Of a DNA stretch of 64,000 bases, positions 49,286 to 64,000 are shown in pieces. The translations under genes were made by a program, and so were the position numbers. The notes below the pieces were generated by a model. It did not search any database. It had not been told where the DNA came from and worked only from the letters and a program-made list of their open reading frames with translations. Within the stretch, counting starts at the first letter, position 1. Each line of letters opens with the position of its first letter. Source of the DNA: Nageia nagi (lineage: Eukaryota > Pinophyta); contig JBITNC010000001.1 in the NCBI GenBank assembly GCA_050084985.1, forward strand, positions 180,544,001-180,608,000. The letters are read 5' to 3'.

Positions 49286-52055
49286 TTTTTAAAGTTACTT
49301 CAATCTCGTCAAAAAGAAGACGAAAATGTTTTTATCTATTTGAATAAAATCATTGACCTTAGGATCCAACTTATTGGTTGTAGTTGCAATTAGATCAACA
49401 ATGAGTTCATGCTCTTCATGATAGTTATTGATACTAGATTTTATGATAAAGAAGAAGTCCTCTCTCAAGAAACTTTCAAGGCTCCTTTTAAAACATGAAG
49501 AAACTCTTAACAAAAAAGTGTTGATCTTTTCTCTAAAGGATAATAATGTTGCTCTAGGATCAACCCAAATTTCTTTCAAGAAAAAGTTTAAGCATCAAAA
49601 GAATTATTTTCCTGCTACCTCTAAGAAGTTTGAAAAGAAAAAAACTTATAACTACAAAGATATGGAAAGGGTAAGGCAAACAAACCAAATCCCAAGAAAA
49701 TATTTAATGGTAATTATAACTTTTTTGGTGGCTATGGTCATAAAAAATTTGATTATTACAAGAAGAAAAGAGAAGAAAACAAGGAAAATGAAAATGTGAA
49801 AAACTTTAAGGGGAAGAAAAATATGAAAGTTGGTTTTATTTCTACTCTTTACTCCATGTCTCGTATTTTCTCAGTTGATTTGATTATTGACTTTGGATGT
49901 ACTAATCATTTATGTTTTGAAAATGATAAGTTTAAAAATTTTCATAAGCATAAAAAGGATGCAATTATAATAAGTGATAATTCAATCTTTGAAGTCCAAG
50001 GGATTGGGAATGTGTTGATTCATGAAATTTTTTTTGAAAATTTACTTTATATGTGTAAGCTCATAATGAACCTTCTTTTCATAATTTAAGTTGCAAGAAA
50101 ATGATACTTATTTAAGTTCAACTCACACTCTTAGTGCATTAAGAAGGGACTTACCATTTTGGTGAAAAGATTGGTAAAAGGTGATCTCTACATTATGGAT
50201 CAAGTTCCAACAAAGATGTACATGTCTTGCTATGCTTTCTCTAAGAAAAATATTTGGTACCAACATTTAGGGCACCTTAACCATAAAAGTATTCAAGTCA
50301 CAAAAGACCAAAAACTTGTGAAAGGTTTGCCTTTGCTTTCACCCATAATTGATTTATATGAGCAGCGCATCCTAAGTAAGATTAATAGAAAAAATTTTGA
50401 AAAAGATAAAGCAACTAGGGTAACCTAATCTCTTCAACTTATGCATTCAAATTTGATATGTCCATTTCATACTAAGTCAATTGGAGGAGCATCTTATGTC
50501 TTGCCCTTCATTGATGACTTTAGTAGGATGATATTTGGTTATCTACTTGATTAGAAGGATCAAACCTTTGATAAGTTCAAATATTTCAAAGCATTAGTTG
50601 AAAATTAGATTGGCCTTAAAATTAAAATACTAAGATCAGATAATAGGGTGAGTATAACAACAATGAATTTAATCCCTATTATGCCAAGTACAAGATCGAG
50701 AGGTAATTTACGATTCTTTAGACTACTCAGTAAAATAATATTGTTGAAAGAAAAAATAAAATAATTATAGAAATGGATAGATGCATGTTGGAAAATATTC
50801 TTAATTTCTTATGAGGTGAAGTTGTGAGCACTGTAATTTACACTTTGAATAAGTATCCCACAAAATTTGTTGAAAGTAAAAATCCTTTTGAAGTATAGAC
50901 ATAAAAGAAACCTAATATATCTTACTTTAAGGTGTTTGATTATGAAGCATTATCCTATATTATTTCTAAAAAAAAAAAAAAAAAGTTGGATAAAAGAGTT
51001 AGAAAATGCATCTTTGTGGGCTATGATAGTCAACATAGAGGCTACAAGATCTACACTCCATTCTATAAAGTAGTGTTTATATTAAGGGATGTAAAGTTTA
51101 ATAAACTTCTTGAAGAATTTGCTATTAATAAAGATGTTGATTATTTAGATGAGTTTTTAGCTGCACCTATCTAGTTTGATATCAATGTAGATAAGTCACT
51201 TCAAGAGAAAAAATCCAACTCAGAGTATAATAAGAAGTATGACCTTGAACAAATCCTTATTTACCAAAATTAATAACAAAAATTAGCCTTCATCATTTAA
51301 GAAAGCTTCAAAGAACGAATGTTAGATGGAATCCATGAAAGTGGAGTATGAGGCACTTATGAAAAATAAAATTTAAGACTTGGTTCTTTATCCTAATGAG
51401 AAAATGTGATTAGCAACAAGTACTGAATCTAAAAGGTCAAGTATAATTCAGTTGGAGATATTGAGAAATATAAGGTAAGGTTAGTGGATAAAGGTTTTGC
51501 TCAGAAATACAGAGTTGATTATGAAGAAACCTTTTCTCCTAATGTAAAAATACCCATTGTCAAAATAATCCTTACTCTTTTAATAGCTCAGGAATGGAAA
51601 GTTTTTCAACTTGACATAAAGAGTGTGTTTCTCAATGGTGACTTAGATGTTAAAATCTAAATGAATCAACTATAAGGGTTTATTGTGAAAGGAAAAGAGT
51701 CATTTATGTGCATGTAAAGAAATCCTTGTATGGACTTAAGCAAGCACCTAGAGCTTGGTACAAGAAGATTTGAAGCTATTTTGTGAACATTGGATTCTTC
51801 AAGTGCTTCTTTGACTCTGATTAATATGTGTTCAATCAAGGTAAATATTTGGTTTTAATTCTCCTTTACGTGGATGATTTTTTGATCATTGGGAATAATA
51901 ATGAAATCATCCAAGAGTGTATATCCAAACTAAAGGTAATATTTGAAATGATTGATCTTGATCTCTCGCATTACTACCTTGGAATGTAAGTGTACCAATA
52001 CAAGGATTGTACTTATCTTAGTTAATCCAAGTATATATTAGACATTTTGTAAACA
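49286..52055 (+). pseudogene. LTR-less Copia gag-pol fragment
   Basis: Plus-strand remnant starting inside gag (matching the nested Copia from about 12890) and stopping inside the reverse transcriptase/RNase H connection (matching to about 15680). Readable pieces: LLLKHEETLNKKV; protease IIDFGCTNHLC, where the catalytic DSG is DFG; LGHLNHKSIQ (about 50265); integrase with Asn for the first Asp (MHSNLICPF) and ERxNK. A TAA at 50704-50706 sits at the same codon as the TAA at 14335 of the nested Copia. RT keeps LYVDD (about 51865). No LTR, PBS or polypurine tract is present at either end, so it is an old truncated piece. Its 3' end lies about 20 bp from the OPR duplication. Confidence 0.85.
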
Positions 52056-52509
52056 ATTCCTCATAAGCTTTAAAAATATGATGCAATACTACAAAGTCGT
52101 TGCTAACAAACATATGACAAAAAAACAATGATAATAAGCATCCGACAAAAAAAACATTCATTCTTAACAAATGCAACATTTAGAGCTCTACCTCGCTACA
52201 AAGTTTTTAAGTAATTAACAGAGACAGAATTATCTGCTCTAGAACAAGGTGCTGCAACAATAATATAGATGCGATCCAAATCTGTATGTGACAAACTTTC
52301 ACATGTCCAGAGTCTTATTATTGAATGATACTGAATAGCATGAAACCCACAAAATGAAATGGGTCGTGAGGGGTATTTGGAGACAACATAGATGAAAACT
52401 TAAAGCATCATTTGAATGAGAATAGTTTCAGAAATAAGAAAAGGTTGTCGTGAAAGAAACCCTGCCACAGAAAAACTGTAGTATGATATGCTTGTTTTTG
52501 TAGATGCAA

Positions 52510-54038
<1,529 letters not shown>

Positions 54039-54167
54039 TTCCTTGTGCGATTTGGATGGGTGTTCACTCCTCGTTTGTGGGATGGATGGGCAGAGGGAGA
54101 GGGAGGGTGTGAGGTTCGAAGATCTGGAATCGTAATGGGCAAGGAAACACATTGGAATCAAGTGTTG

Positions 54168-54174
54168 ATTTATA
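54168..54174 (-). promoter_or_regulatory. TATA box of left OPR copy
   Basis: TATAAAT on the minus strand, about 130 bp upstream of the ATG, conserved at 61118-61124 in the right copy. Confidence 0.6.
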
Positions 54175-54253
54175 GGGTAGGAATCGCAGCTAATGGTGGT
54201 CACAGCGACGACTTCGCACAAATCATAACTAAGGAATGTGAGATGCATCTTAA

Positions 54254-54270
54254 TGACGATAGGAATGACG
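54254..54270. promoter_or_regulatory. as-1-like element, single, left OPR copy
   Basis: TGACG-ATAGGAA-TGACG has the exact 7-bp spacing of the as-1 element bound by TGA bZIP factors. It lies about 80 bp upstream of the TATA box. The core is identical to the middle unit of the three in the right copy. Confidence 0.6.
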
Positions 54271-54299
54271 TTCGTCTTCAGAAGGTTATGATCCATGAA

Positions 54300-57200
54300 G
54301 TTTGATAGATGGGAAGGTTATGATGAGGATGCTTTTGGTAAAAGAGGAAAGTTCAAGGATTTGTATGGGTAAAAAGATTTCCGTACTCTACTTAAGGTGA
54401 ATGGATGTGCTTTTCTTCATTCAGAGATGAAGTGATTGGATGTGTTTCTCCTCAATTACTAATGATTAGAAAATTGGATGTGTTGATCTTCAATCATATA
54501 TGGTGATTATGATTATATATGTGTGTAACCAATAATAATGATTGCAAAAATATGCATCCATCCCTATTTATAATTTTTATGTTAGATAGATGTGTTTATC
54601 CCTATCTACATTTGTTGTATGACCTAGGATGGAAGTGTTTATCCCTATCCTTGCATCCATAAATTGTGTGTGTATTCATATATAGTTTTACAAGTGAATT
54701 ATGGATGGTTGAGTGTGTCCCTATCCATGATCAAAGGTAGAAACATTGTGATATGAGTTCTACTATTACTTGTCATGAGTAGATGTGTATGTCCCTACTC
54801 ATACCTTATAATTTGATGAACTACTACATGTGTTCATTAAGTAGTTATAAGTACACTATCATTAGTTAGAGATTGATGTATTAAGCGGGGTGTTAGGTAT
54901 TATTACATCAGAAGAGTCTTGTGTGTGCAACTATAGGAATATTATGTTAGTTTGTTATATCCCATGTTTGTAGGTATCTTGTGAAAGTCTATAAGAAGCA
55001 AGAACACAACCAACTTGGTTGTATGTTGTAACTATAAATATATGAAATATATAATGAAATAGTTACTATAGTATACATAATTTTCTTAAGTTTTATGTTA
55101 CAATCTTAGACACCTTCTTAAGGAAGCTAAAAAATTTATGGGTTTGAAGAAAAGCTTCTCTATTGGCCATTTTAGGAAGCTGGATGGAGAAATCCAATGA
55201 GATTAGAGGGAATTTTATCTCCAAGTTGTAAGAAGAGAATGTTTGAGAGGGCATTCCCTTTCATGGGTAGGAAGAATGATATCAAGTGAAGATTCCAAGA
55301 ATGAAAAGCACTAAAAAATATCATAGGGCATTGTAATGAAGGAATGAATAAATTGCAAGCATGTAGTGGTTAGTAAATGCAAGCTCAAGGTAAAGAGGTA
55401 GGACATCAAGGGTCATTTTTTTCACCACCATCAACTAGTATGTATGAGAAGAAAGGATAGAGTTGAAAAAGGAAATCTAAGTAGAGGAGAAACATTCCTA
55501 GTTGAGTTAACACTTTATATTCATTGCATAGTTCTAGTCTATGCATGAAAATCATGGGTAAATATATACTTTGCATAAGATAAAGGCCTTGATTTCATTT
55601 TAATTTCATGGATGTCGATTTAAGTAGGAGGAAATGATGCATAAGTAGCAACAAAGTATTTTGCAATATCTTGGTTAATTTTCAGACAAAGTGATGTTAC
55701 CCATTTTTGTAGAATGAATTTAATGAAGAAAATAATATAGACATGCTCTAGAAAAATGTATTAGAATTTGTAGGCCCTTCTTAGATGCATTATATTGCAC
55801 CAAATAGTGAGATAGAACCTTTGAACTAAATGCCTAACATGTAGATAGATTTGAGACATCATAAGAATAGTCCATGAGCTAAATCAAGTATATCTAAATG
55901 AGTATATGCAAATAGATAGTTTGATTTCTAATTTTATCATCCTATTTCATAAAGAATAAGTTCAAATAACAAGTTTTGCATTGTGTTTAGACTATAGCAT
56001 TTTTATTTGGACTTACATATTTTTGATGGCATAGAGAAAGCATTAGTAAGATTCAATGGATAAAGTAAATTATGTAAGTATTATCCATCTAATTTCTAGT
56101 TGCATTTTGGTAGTTTTGTAGTGTGTATAATGATTCTCAAAATTATTTTTGTGTGATAAAGATAACAACTATATACCTATGCATTGAAAAAGAAGTTATA
56201 TTGCTTTTTGTTGTTGCATTGTTAGATAAATGTTGTAGAGATCATTTTCAAAATCTTGCTTCACTATAGAAAATAATAAAAGAATAAGAACATGGGCATA
56301 TAGAGGTACTTATGGATGTTTGTTTAATTATGCATTTCCTTCAAAAGGTTTAAGTTATGGTAAACATTCTAAAAGATATATGTTAATGCAAGTGTATTGT
56401 ACATTACATTGTGAATTTAAGGATTGTTTTCTACTTGTTACATGCTAGTATAAATTATGTAAATATGGCCAGATCATACATGAGATGTTGGTTAAATTTT
56501 TGAGACTTGTAATAAGGAATAATGTAGTTTATGGATAGATATACAAATTTTATAACCATTATGAAGGCATCCTTGTAAACAAGGTAGAGTTGGAATAAAC
56601 TAGAAACTAGGAACTCTTGTTGTTGTGTTGTAAGAGAAAGTTTTTTTCTTATCACATTTTAGATTATTCATAGTTGTAGCATGGTTATACCATATAATTA
56701 GATGTATATAAAATTAAGACAATAATAGACTATAAAAAGATGTACCATGATTACAGGAACAATTAAAGAAATTAATATGAATTTTTGTAGGGACAATAAC
56801 TCTAGTTGCCAAGTAGTTTTTCAACCATTAATGAGGGGTTTTCCCCCTCAAATATGTGTTTGTAGATTCTAAATTGTGTAAATAATAATGTAAACACAAA
56901 TAAGTCTACCAAAGATTATACTTATTCAAATATAATGATTAATAAACGAAAAGTGTGCACCTGATTATAATAAGGCAATCCTCAAGATATGGCAAGGGTA
57001 TATAAAGGACTAGGTCAGATCAAAGATAAGCTTGACAATGATATTCAACCGTGCGGATCATTGTTTGTCACCTCTTTTATTTGTAGCTCTAGATTGTAAA
57101 GTATCATGATGTGGGCGACATGTAAACCCTATGATGTTGAAGCCTTAAAACCTATAGAATTAGATAGTGTGCAAAGTATAACATGTAATAAAAGCTCATA

Positions 57201-59024
57201 ACATAATAGATCCTCGAATAGGTAGCATCTAAAGATACCATAAGTTTGATGTTTGCAACAACCACCTATTAGAGAGATTCAATGGGGATGTCAGCCTCCA
57301 ACTCGTCCATTTTTAACTTGCAAGGACATAAAAAGGAGTGAAAGATGACTTATAATAATAATATAATATATGTGATATTTAAGATACTTTGAAAATATGA
57401 ACCATGATAAATGATATTGCATTTAATATAACACATGGCATCACATTTTAACATCAATTTTATCTTGACATTTGTAATATTGCTTTTTAATCTTTATAGA
57501 AGTCTAAAATATGATTTATTAAATAAATAATAAATTATTTTTAAGAATCTACAATGTCAAAATATCAATTCTTCATTCTTCTTATTTTATGATCTTTAAG
57601 AATAAATATGTGAGTTTTACAATCTATTTCTTTAAAAAAAATAAGAAAAGACAGTTTGGTACATAATCAATTGGTGATAATATAATTGTTTAATTAAAAT
57701 AAATTTATTGATGGTTAATTTATAATGATTGTAGTGCTAGATGAATAATATCTTTACTACTCAAGATATTGTAATGTTGTGGCACCAAATTAGCTCATAT
57801 ATGACATCATTCTAAACAAGTAGTGGATTGTTATAAATGAATTAGAAACCATGTTTGAAAAATTAATAAGTTTGTAATTTAAACAAGAATAAAAGAGGAT
57901 TAATGATAGTAAGTGCACTAATGGATCCCGTGCATTATCATGAACAATATAGTGAATGATTCACTTTATGCATTTAAACATGGTAAAAGTAATAACAAAT
58001 AATATGAATAAGTTCATAAAAACTTATTTGAGATAAGTAAATGTACATGACTAACTTATGAAAGGTATAGTCATGGATAGTCTCTATTAAATGGCTATTA
58101 GTACAAACATGAACATTTAACCCATATGGGAATGCTTATCAATTTATAGGAGAAAAAGGTCTAAAGAAAAGAGTTAGTGGCAAGTAATAGAAACTCTTAG
58201 AAGAACTAACATGTGATGACGATTTGATTTTCATTGTAAACCACAAAGGCATAGCATGACTAAAAGATAATGGGTGTTTTGAATGTACTTCTATAGTATC
58301 TTAATGTATAATGCAAAATAAGAAAAATATCAATCACTTGCACTTATGTTAGGTTATATATATATAAGGTCTTGAGGTAGGTTCCATGATACATCTCATG
58401 CAATTCTATTGTATATCACAATTAGTTTACCTATAATTTTGCATCATCATGATTGCTTATTGTTTCTATCGAACCTTATTCGATTAAGAGACCTAAAATA
58501 CCTTAATTAGCATTAACATTTCATTTCCTATCACCTCACAACATTATAAGAACCTCTACATTCATTTTTGTTTATGTCTCTACAAAGAAAGATCAAAACA
58601 AAAGATCAACTATTTCAAAAAGAATAGAAAACATTATAAAGTTGCTCCAAGTTTTCAATACAAAGGACAATAATATTTCTAAAGTACAAAATCTATACAT
58701 TTCCAAAATACACAACAATAAGAAAAAGAAAGAAGATAAAATTAACACTAAATGTCTTTTAAACCTAATGGTTTGTAAGATCTATCAAAAGTTTTTAAAT
58801 ATCACCAATGTAGGAGTAGAACTTAAGACCTTCCATATGAATAACTTTCGCATGTCACTCATCTCTTAACTCTCCTAACAAGAAATGATGTACACAAGTT
58901 ACAAACCTATTTCAATTTTCCTAGCAATTGACCCAATTATCATTGTGTATGGAACCATTACAATTTGCCTTTTTAACTCTCACATTTTATTGCCTAAAAA
59001 TTGTTTTAGACACTTCTTGATATA
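54300..59024. other. Intergenic spacer between OPR copies, no gene seen
   Basis: AT-rich with no recognisable coding motif. At 54420-54810 a loose repeat of GTGTTTATCCCTATC-type phrases occurs several times. An inverted repeat GAGGGGTTTTCCCCCTC is at about 56834-56850. The frame 58642-58869 (75 codons) is Lys/Asn-rich low complexity. Any LTRs here could not be delimited. Confidence 0.4.
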
Positions 59025-59458
59025 ATATGATGCAATACTGCAAAGTTATTGCTAACAAACATTTGACAAAAAAAACAGTGATAATAAGCATCCGACAAAA
59101 AAACATTCATTCTTAACAAATGCAACATTTAGAGCTCTACCTCGCTACAAAGTCTTTAAATAATTAACAGAGACAGAATTATCTGCTCTAGAACAAGGTG
59201 CTGCAACAATAATATAGATGCGATCCAAATCTGTATGTGACAAACTTTCACATGTCCAGAGTCTTATTATTGAATGATACTGAATAGCATGAAACCCACA
59301 AAATAAAATGGGTCATGAGGGGTATTTGGAGACAACATAGATGAAAACTTAAAGCGTCACTTGAATGAGAATAGTTTCAGAAATAAGAAAAGGTTGTCGT
59401 GAAAGAAACCCTGCCACAGAAAAACTGTAGTATGATATGCTTGTTTTTGTAGATGCAA

Positions 59459-60988
<1,530 letters not shown>

Positions 60989-61117
60989 TTCCTTGTGCGA
61001 TTTGGATGGGTGTTCACTCCTCGTTTGTGGGATGGATGGGCAGAGGGAGAGGGAGGGTGTGAGGTTCGAAGATCTGGAATCGTAATGGGCAAGGAAACAC
61101 ATTGGAATCATGTGTTG

Positions 61118-61124
61118 ATTTATA
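61118..61124 (-). promoter_or_regulatory. TATA box of intact OPR gene
   Basis: TATAAAT on the minus strand, about 130 bp upstream of the ATG at 60988, identical in context to the left copy. Confidence 0.65.
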
Positions 61125-61154
61125 GGGTAGGAATCGCAGCTAATGGTGGTCACA

Positions 61155-61330
61155 AAAACTTCTGAGATGACGATAGCGATGACGTTTGTCTGGACTTAGA
61201 CACCATCTTGGTAACAAAAACTTCTTAGATGACGATAGGAATGACGTTCGTCTTCAGAAGGACTCAGACACCATCATTGGTAACAAAAACTTCTTAGATG
61301 ACGATAGCGATGACGTTTGTCTGGACCAAA
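61155..61330. promoter_or_regulatory. Tandem array of three as-1-like elements upstream of intact OPR
   Basis: TGACG-N7-TGACG occurs at 61168-61184, 61230-61246 and 61299-61315, inside 62- and 69-bp units sharing ACAAAAACTTCTTAGATGACG and GACACCATC. The first lies about 44 bp upstream of the TATA box, close to the as-1 to TATA distance in known promoters. Only the middle unit matches the left copy; the outer two carry the variant ATAGCGA spacer. Confidence 0.7.
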
Positions 61331-61664
61331 ATCTCTCTGTTTTTTTCTTTTCAATTTTAGTAATGACGTTTTATGTCGCATTTATGTATATTGACTGTAT
61401 TTATCTTAAATTTGTCATGTTAATAAATTAAGTTATATGTATAATGATATTTTATCTAGAAAGTTAATATTAGTTAAGAGGTTAGAATTATTTAAGTACA
61501 TAGAGATTGTGTGAGTTTATATGTATCTATTCATAGTTATCATGTGAAAATGTTATTTTGGAGTTAGAAGATAATTACGTTGGTTGTGTTCAACATTATC
61601 TTTTTTTTTTTGTATAAATATGCTCATATAGCATAATGAATCTATTGCATTTTGAGTTCTTATA

Positions 61665-61677
61665 TTGTATCAGAGCT
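61665..61677 (+). promoter_or_regulatory. Possible Copia PBS
   Basis: TTGTATCAGAGCT resembles a tRNA-iMet-type PBS with one mismatch. An LTR might lie upstream (TGTTAATAAATT near 61418), but no partner LTR or gag-pol follows in the window. Confidence 0.3.
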
Positions 61678-64000
61678 ATATGATACATTCAAGGGTTGAT
61701 GAGTTCATCCTCTCAACTAATTATGTGCAAAAGCATTCAGACTTTACTTCTACATAATCACCCTCCATTATAGCCACATTCTCAAAAAAATTGCAAGAGT
61801 AATCCACATTAAGAGAAGGGTGGGAGAGTATATTCTTTCCCAAAATTCAATGTGCATGAAGATAAGTTAAAATGATTGATATCAAGAATAAATGCAAATA
61901 AAATGTCTATGAATGATAAATATAAATACACTAAATGATATGCAATTTGACCATGAATTGAGATATATAGAATTTTTGAATTGGGGCACTAAGCAATTAT
62001 TCACCTAGTTCTAAATCAAGGATGAAATGAAATTCATAATAAAATACTTTATGAATATGTTAGAAGATGAACGTACTAATCAATTACGTTGTTAACTCTC
62101 TTCCAAAATGTAGTGAAATCTCAATGATTTTAGAGGCATTAATGGCATTTCACCCAAAAATTTAGGGCTAATCATCAAATATTGATGATGATTAAGCTTG
62201 TACCCATTTGTTAGAAACCAAAATAGAAATTTAACAAAAAGAAATGCATGGAATACACATAAAATACCTATTTTTAAAGAAAAATTATTTTGGGAGCTTT
62301 AAGATAAAACTAGGGTACTTGAATAGCTCTCAAGATTGTAATATCTAACAAGAACAAGGCCTTGGTGACCTTGCATCCTAAAATAGGGTCATGGGAGGCC
62401 TTAACCTTGATGATTTTTTACTTAGTTGAAGTTATGGGGGTTATCCAACTGTAATATCTCCACAAATTCTTTAAAAATATTTAATAAATTTCTTATGATA
62501 TTGGATTTGCAAAATATTTTTTTAAAGGTTCAAAGGCTTAGCCAATAGAAAGATTTTGAAGTTCTTTTGAAGATATGCTTTGACTTTCAGATCTTGATAT
62601 TGCTTGCTCTTGAGAAGAATATTTGATCATAACAAGAATTGATTTGTTAGGAGATGATCACCATAAGAATTGATGATTTGATATTAATTTTGCTCTTCCT
62701 TTTATATCTTACAAAATAAATAATAAAAGACACATTAGCCAACATTCCACAAATTAAGGATAATTCTATTGAAATTCACCTTTTTCAAAATAAATTGCAT
62801 TTAAATACCTAAATATTAATTTATAATAAATCAAAAATCAAAATTAGGTATCTATAGTTTGACCCCCTTGGAGATGTAATGGCGAGAATCAAGACTATAT
62901 TTCCTAAGTGAGAAAAGAAAAATATATTATAATTTTTGTAATACTTTCCTAACTTACTAATGATTTGATGAGCATGGAATTCATTATTTTTCATCTTTTG
63001 GAATTCATTATTTTTCAGCTTTCTTCATTTACCTTTTAGCTTGAGATTGCTTATGACCTTATGAGAGCCAAGGGATATAAAGAAAAAATGAAATTGCAAA
63101 AACAGAGAAGGAAAAGTTTCTTGAAAGGGGATTCAAATGTTCAGAGCGATTTATTATTTTCCTAGGGGATCATGAGGGACATTAGATAATATTAATAGTG
63201 TTCAAGTACCCTACCTTATTAGCAAATAACATAAAAAAGAACTATGATATAGGAGAATAAATACATGATATATAATTTGACATACATGACATAGTAGGAG
63301 ATATTCATGAAAATGACATTCATAGTATAACATGATGAATAATGAGTAGCATGTGAGAGTGTGATGAACATGAGATGAACTAACATAATTATGTATGAAT
63401 CTATGATCATGAATAGGTATGTACTAATCATGAATGACTATGATAGGCATACATCCAAAATGAATATAAAAATGGATAAAAACATCTACTTGAAGGATTT
63501 ATTCTAATATTACCCTTCACTAAGGTTTGAAGTGCATAATGGATCTTTCATTACCCTAAAGATCAAAATGGGTGGTCACCATACCCTAATGAGGATAAAG
63601 ACTTAATTGAAATGCTAGCATCCATCATATTTCCAAAGTATACATGAAATAATCTAAAAAATGAGTAGTAACATGATATCATTATGGGATTTCTATTATG
63701 GGTCTTCTTAATGCCTTAAAGACCAAAATAGGTGAAAAATATGATATTCTTAAAATGATCCAAAAATGGATCATATGTTTTAAGAAAAAAATTATTAGAG
63801 AAAGCATTTTGTGAGTTTTAATGTTTTGATGATGTTTACAACTTTTCCAATTGACTTTATGAAGTTATTATGGCTAAAATTTGTAAAAATTAGATCATTC
63901 ATATTTTCAAAGTCATACCTTTTTATGGAGGTATCCAATTGAGGTGATTATTTTTGCATTGAATAGTATTCAAATATAGTTTTCTAACAAATATATGCAT
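61678..64000. other. No gene seen
   Basis: AT-rich sequence to the window edge. Short frames only (the longest, 63219-63431 minus, is Met/Tyr/Ile low complexity). It could be the internal part of an element starting near 61420, but no motif supports that. Confidence 0.35.

Noticed and set aside
54886-55130. TGTTAGGTATTATTACATC start resembling a Copia LTR
   Set aside because: No PBS, partner LTR or target duplication found nearby.
58795-58880. tRNA-like B-box in a possible SINE (minus strand AAGTTCTACTCC)
   Set aside because: Only a partial box B match and a weak box A; no poly-A tail or target duplication could be fixed.

Overview
The window looks like nuclear DNA of a seed plant with a large, repeat-dominated genome. 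A gymnosperm such as a conifer fits best, but that is inference from the AT-rich background, the old nested LTR retrotransposons and the style of the host gene. No rRNA, tRNA or CRISPR feature was recognised. Coordinates and similarities come from reading the sequence by eye, with no database search.

Bases 1-22,000 hold a three-level nest. The base layer is a decayed minus-strand Ty3/gypsy element: integrase at 740-1260, and a gag gene cut in two at 2396/20822. Inserted in that gag (target duplication CACAA) is a minus-strand Copia-type element, 2402-20816. It has kept LTRs, PBS, leader and 3' UTR, but its gag-pol is replaced by about 2.3 kb of unrelated sequence. Inserted in its leader (target duplication AAGAG) is a plus-strand Copia element, 8718-17952, which has nearly matching LTRs and a lightly damaged gag-pol. 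Its 3.3-kb leader carries decayed pentatricopeptide-repeat (PPR) gene sequence. Its 3' UTR carries eight short repeats, most able to fold into a hairpin whose stem bases covary.

Bases 22,500-49,000 hold two copies of one composite: a plus-strand gypsy element with a second, archaeal-type RNase H, broken inside its integrase by a minus-strand Copia element. Both Copia insertions sit at the same site with the same TAAGG target duplication. The two composites (23584-34835 and 40699-48088) therefore descend from one event and were duplicated as a block. The second is flanked by about 670-bp direct repeats, as if it had been patched into a staggered break. A third, LTR-less Copia gag-pol fragment lies at 49286-52055.

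Bases 52,076-61,330 hold the only recognisable host genes: two direct copies of a 12-oxophytodienoate reductase (OPR) gene of the cytosolic OPR1-like type, five exons each on the minus strand, within 2.13-kb duplicated blocks 6.95 kb apart. The right copy has an intact 367-codon frame. The left copy has a nonsense codon, a 1-bp frameshift and a sharply bounded divergent tract in exon 5. Upstream of both TATA boxes are as-1-like TGACG-N7-TGACG elements, one in the left copy and three in tandem in the right. Such elements bind TGA bZIP factors in known plant promoters, which fits an oxylipin or xenobiotic stress gene.

The rest (about 1,260-1,900, 34,840-40,000, 54,300-59,000 and 61,700-64,000) is AT-rich intergenic DNA with a probable solo LTR and a few diverged tandem repeats.
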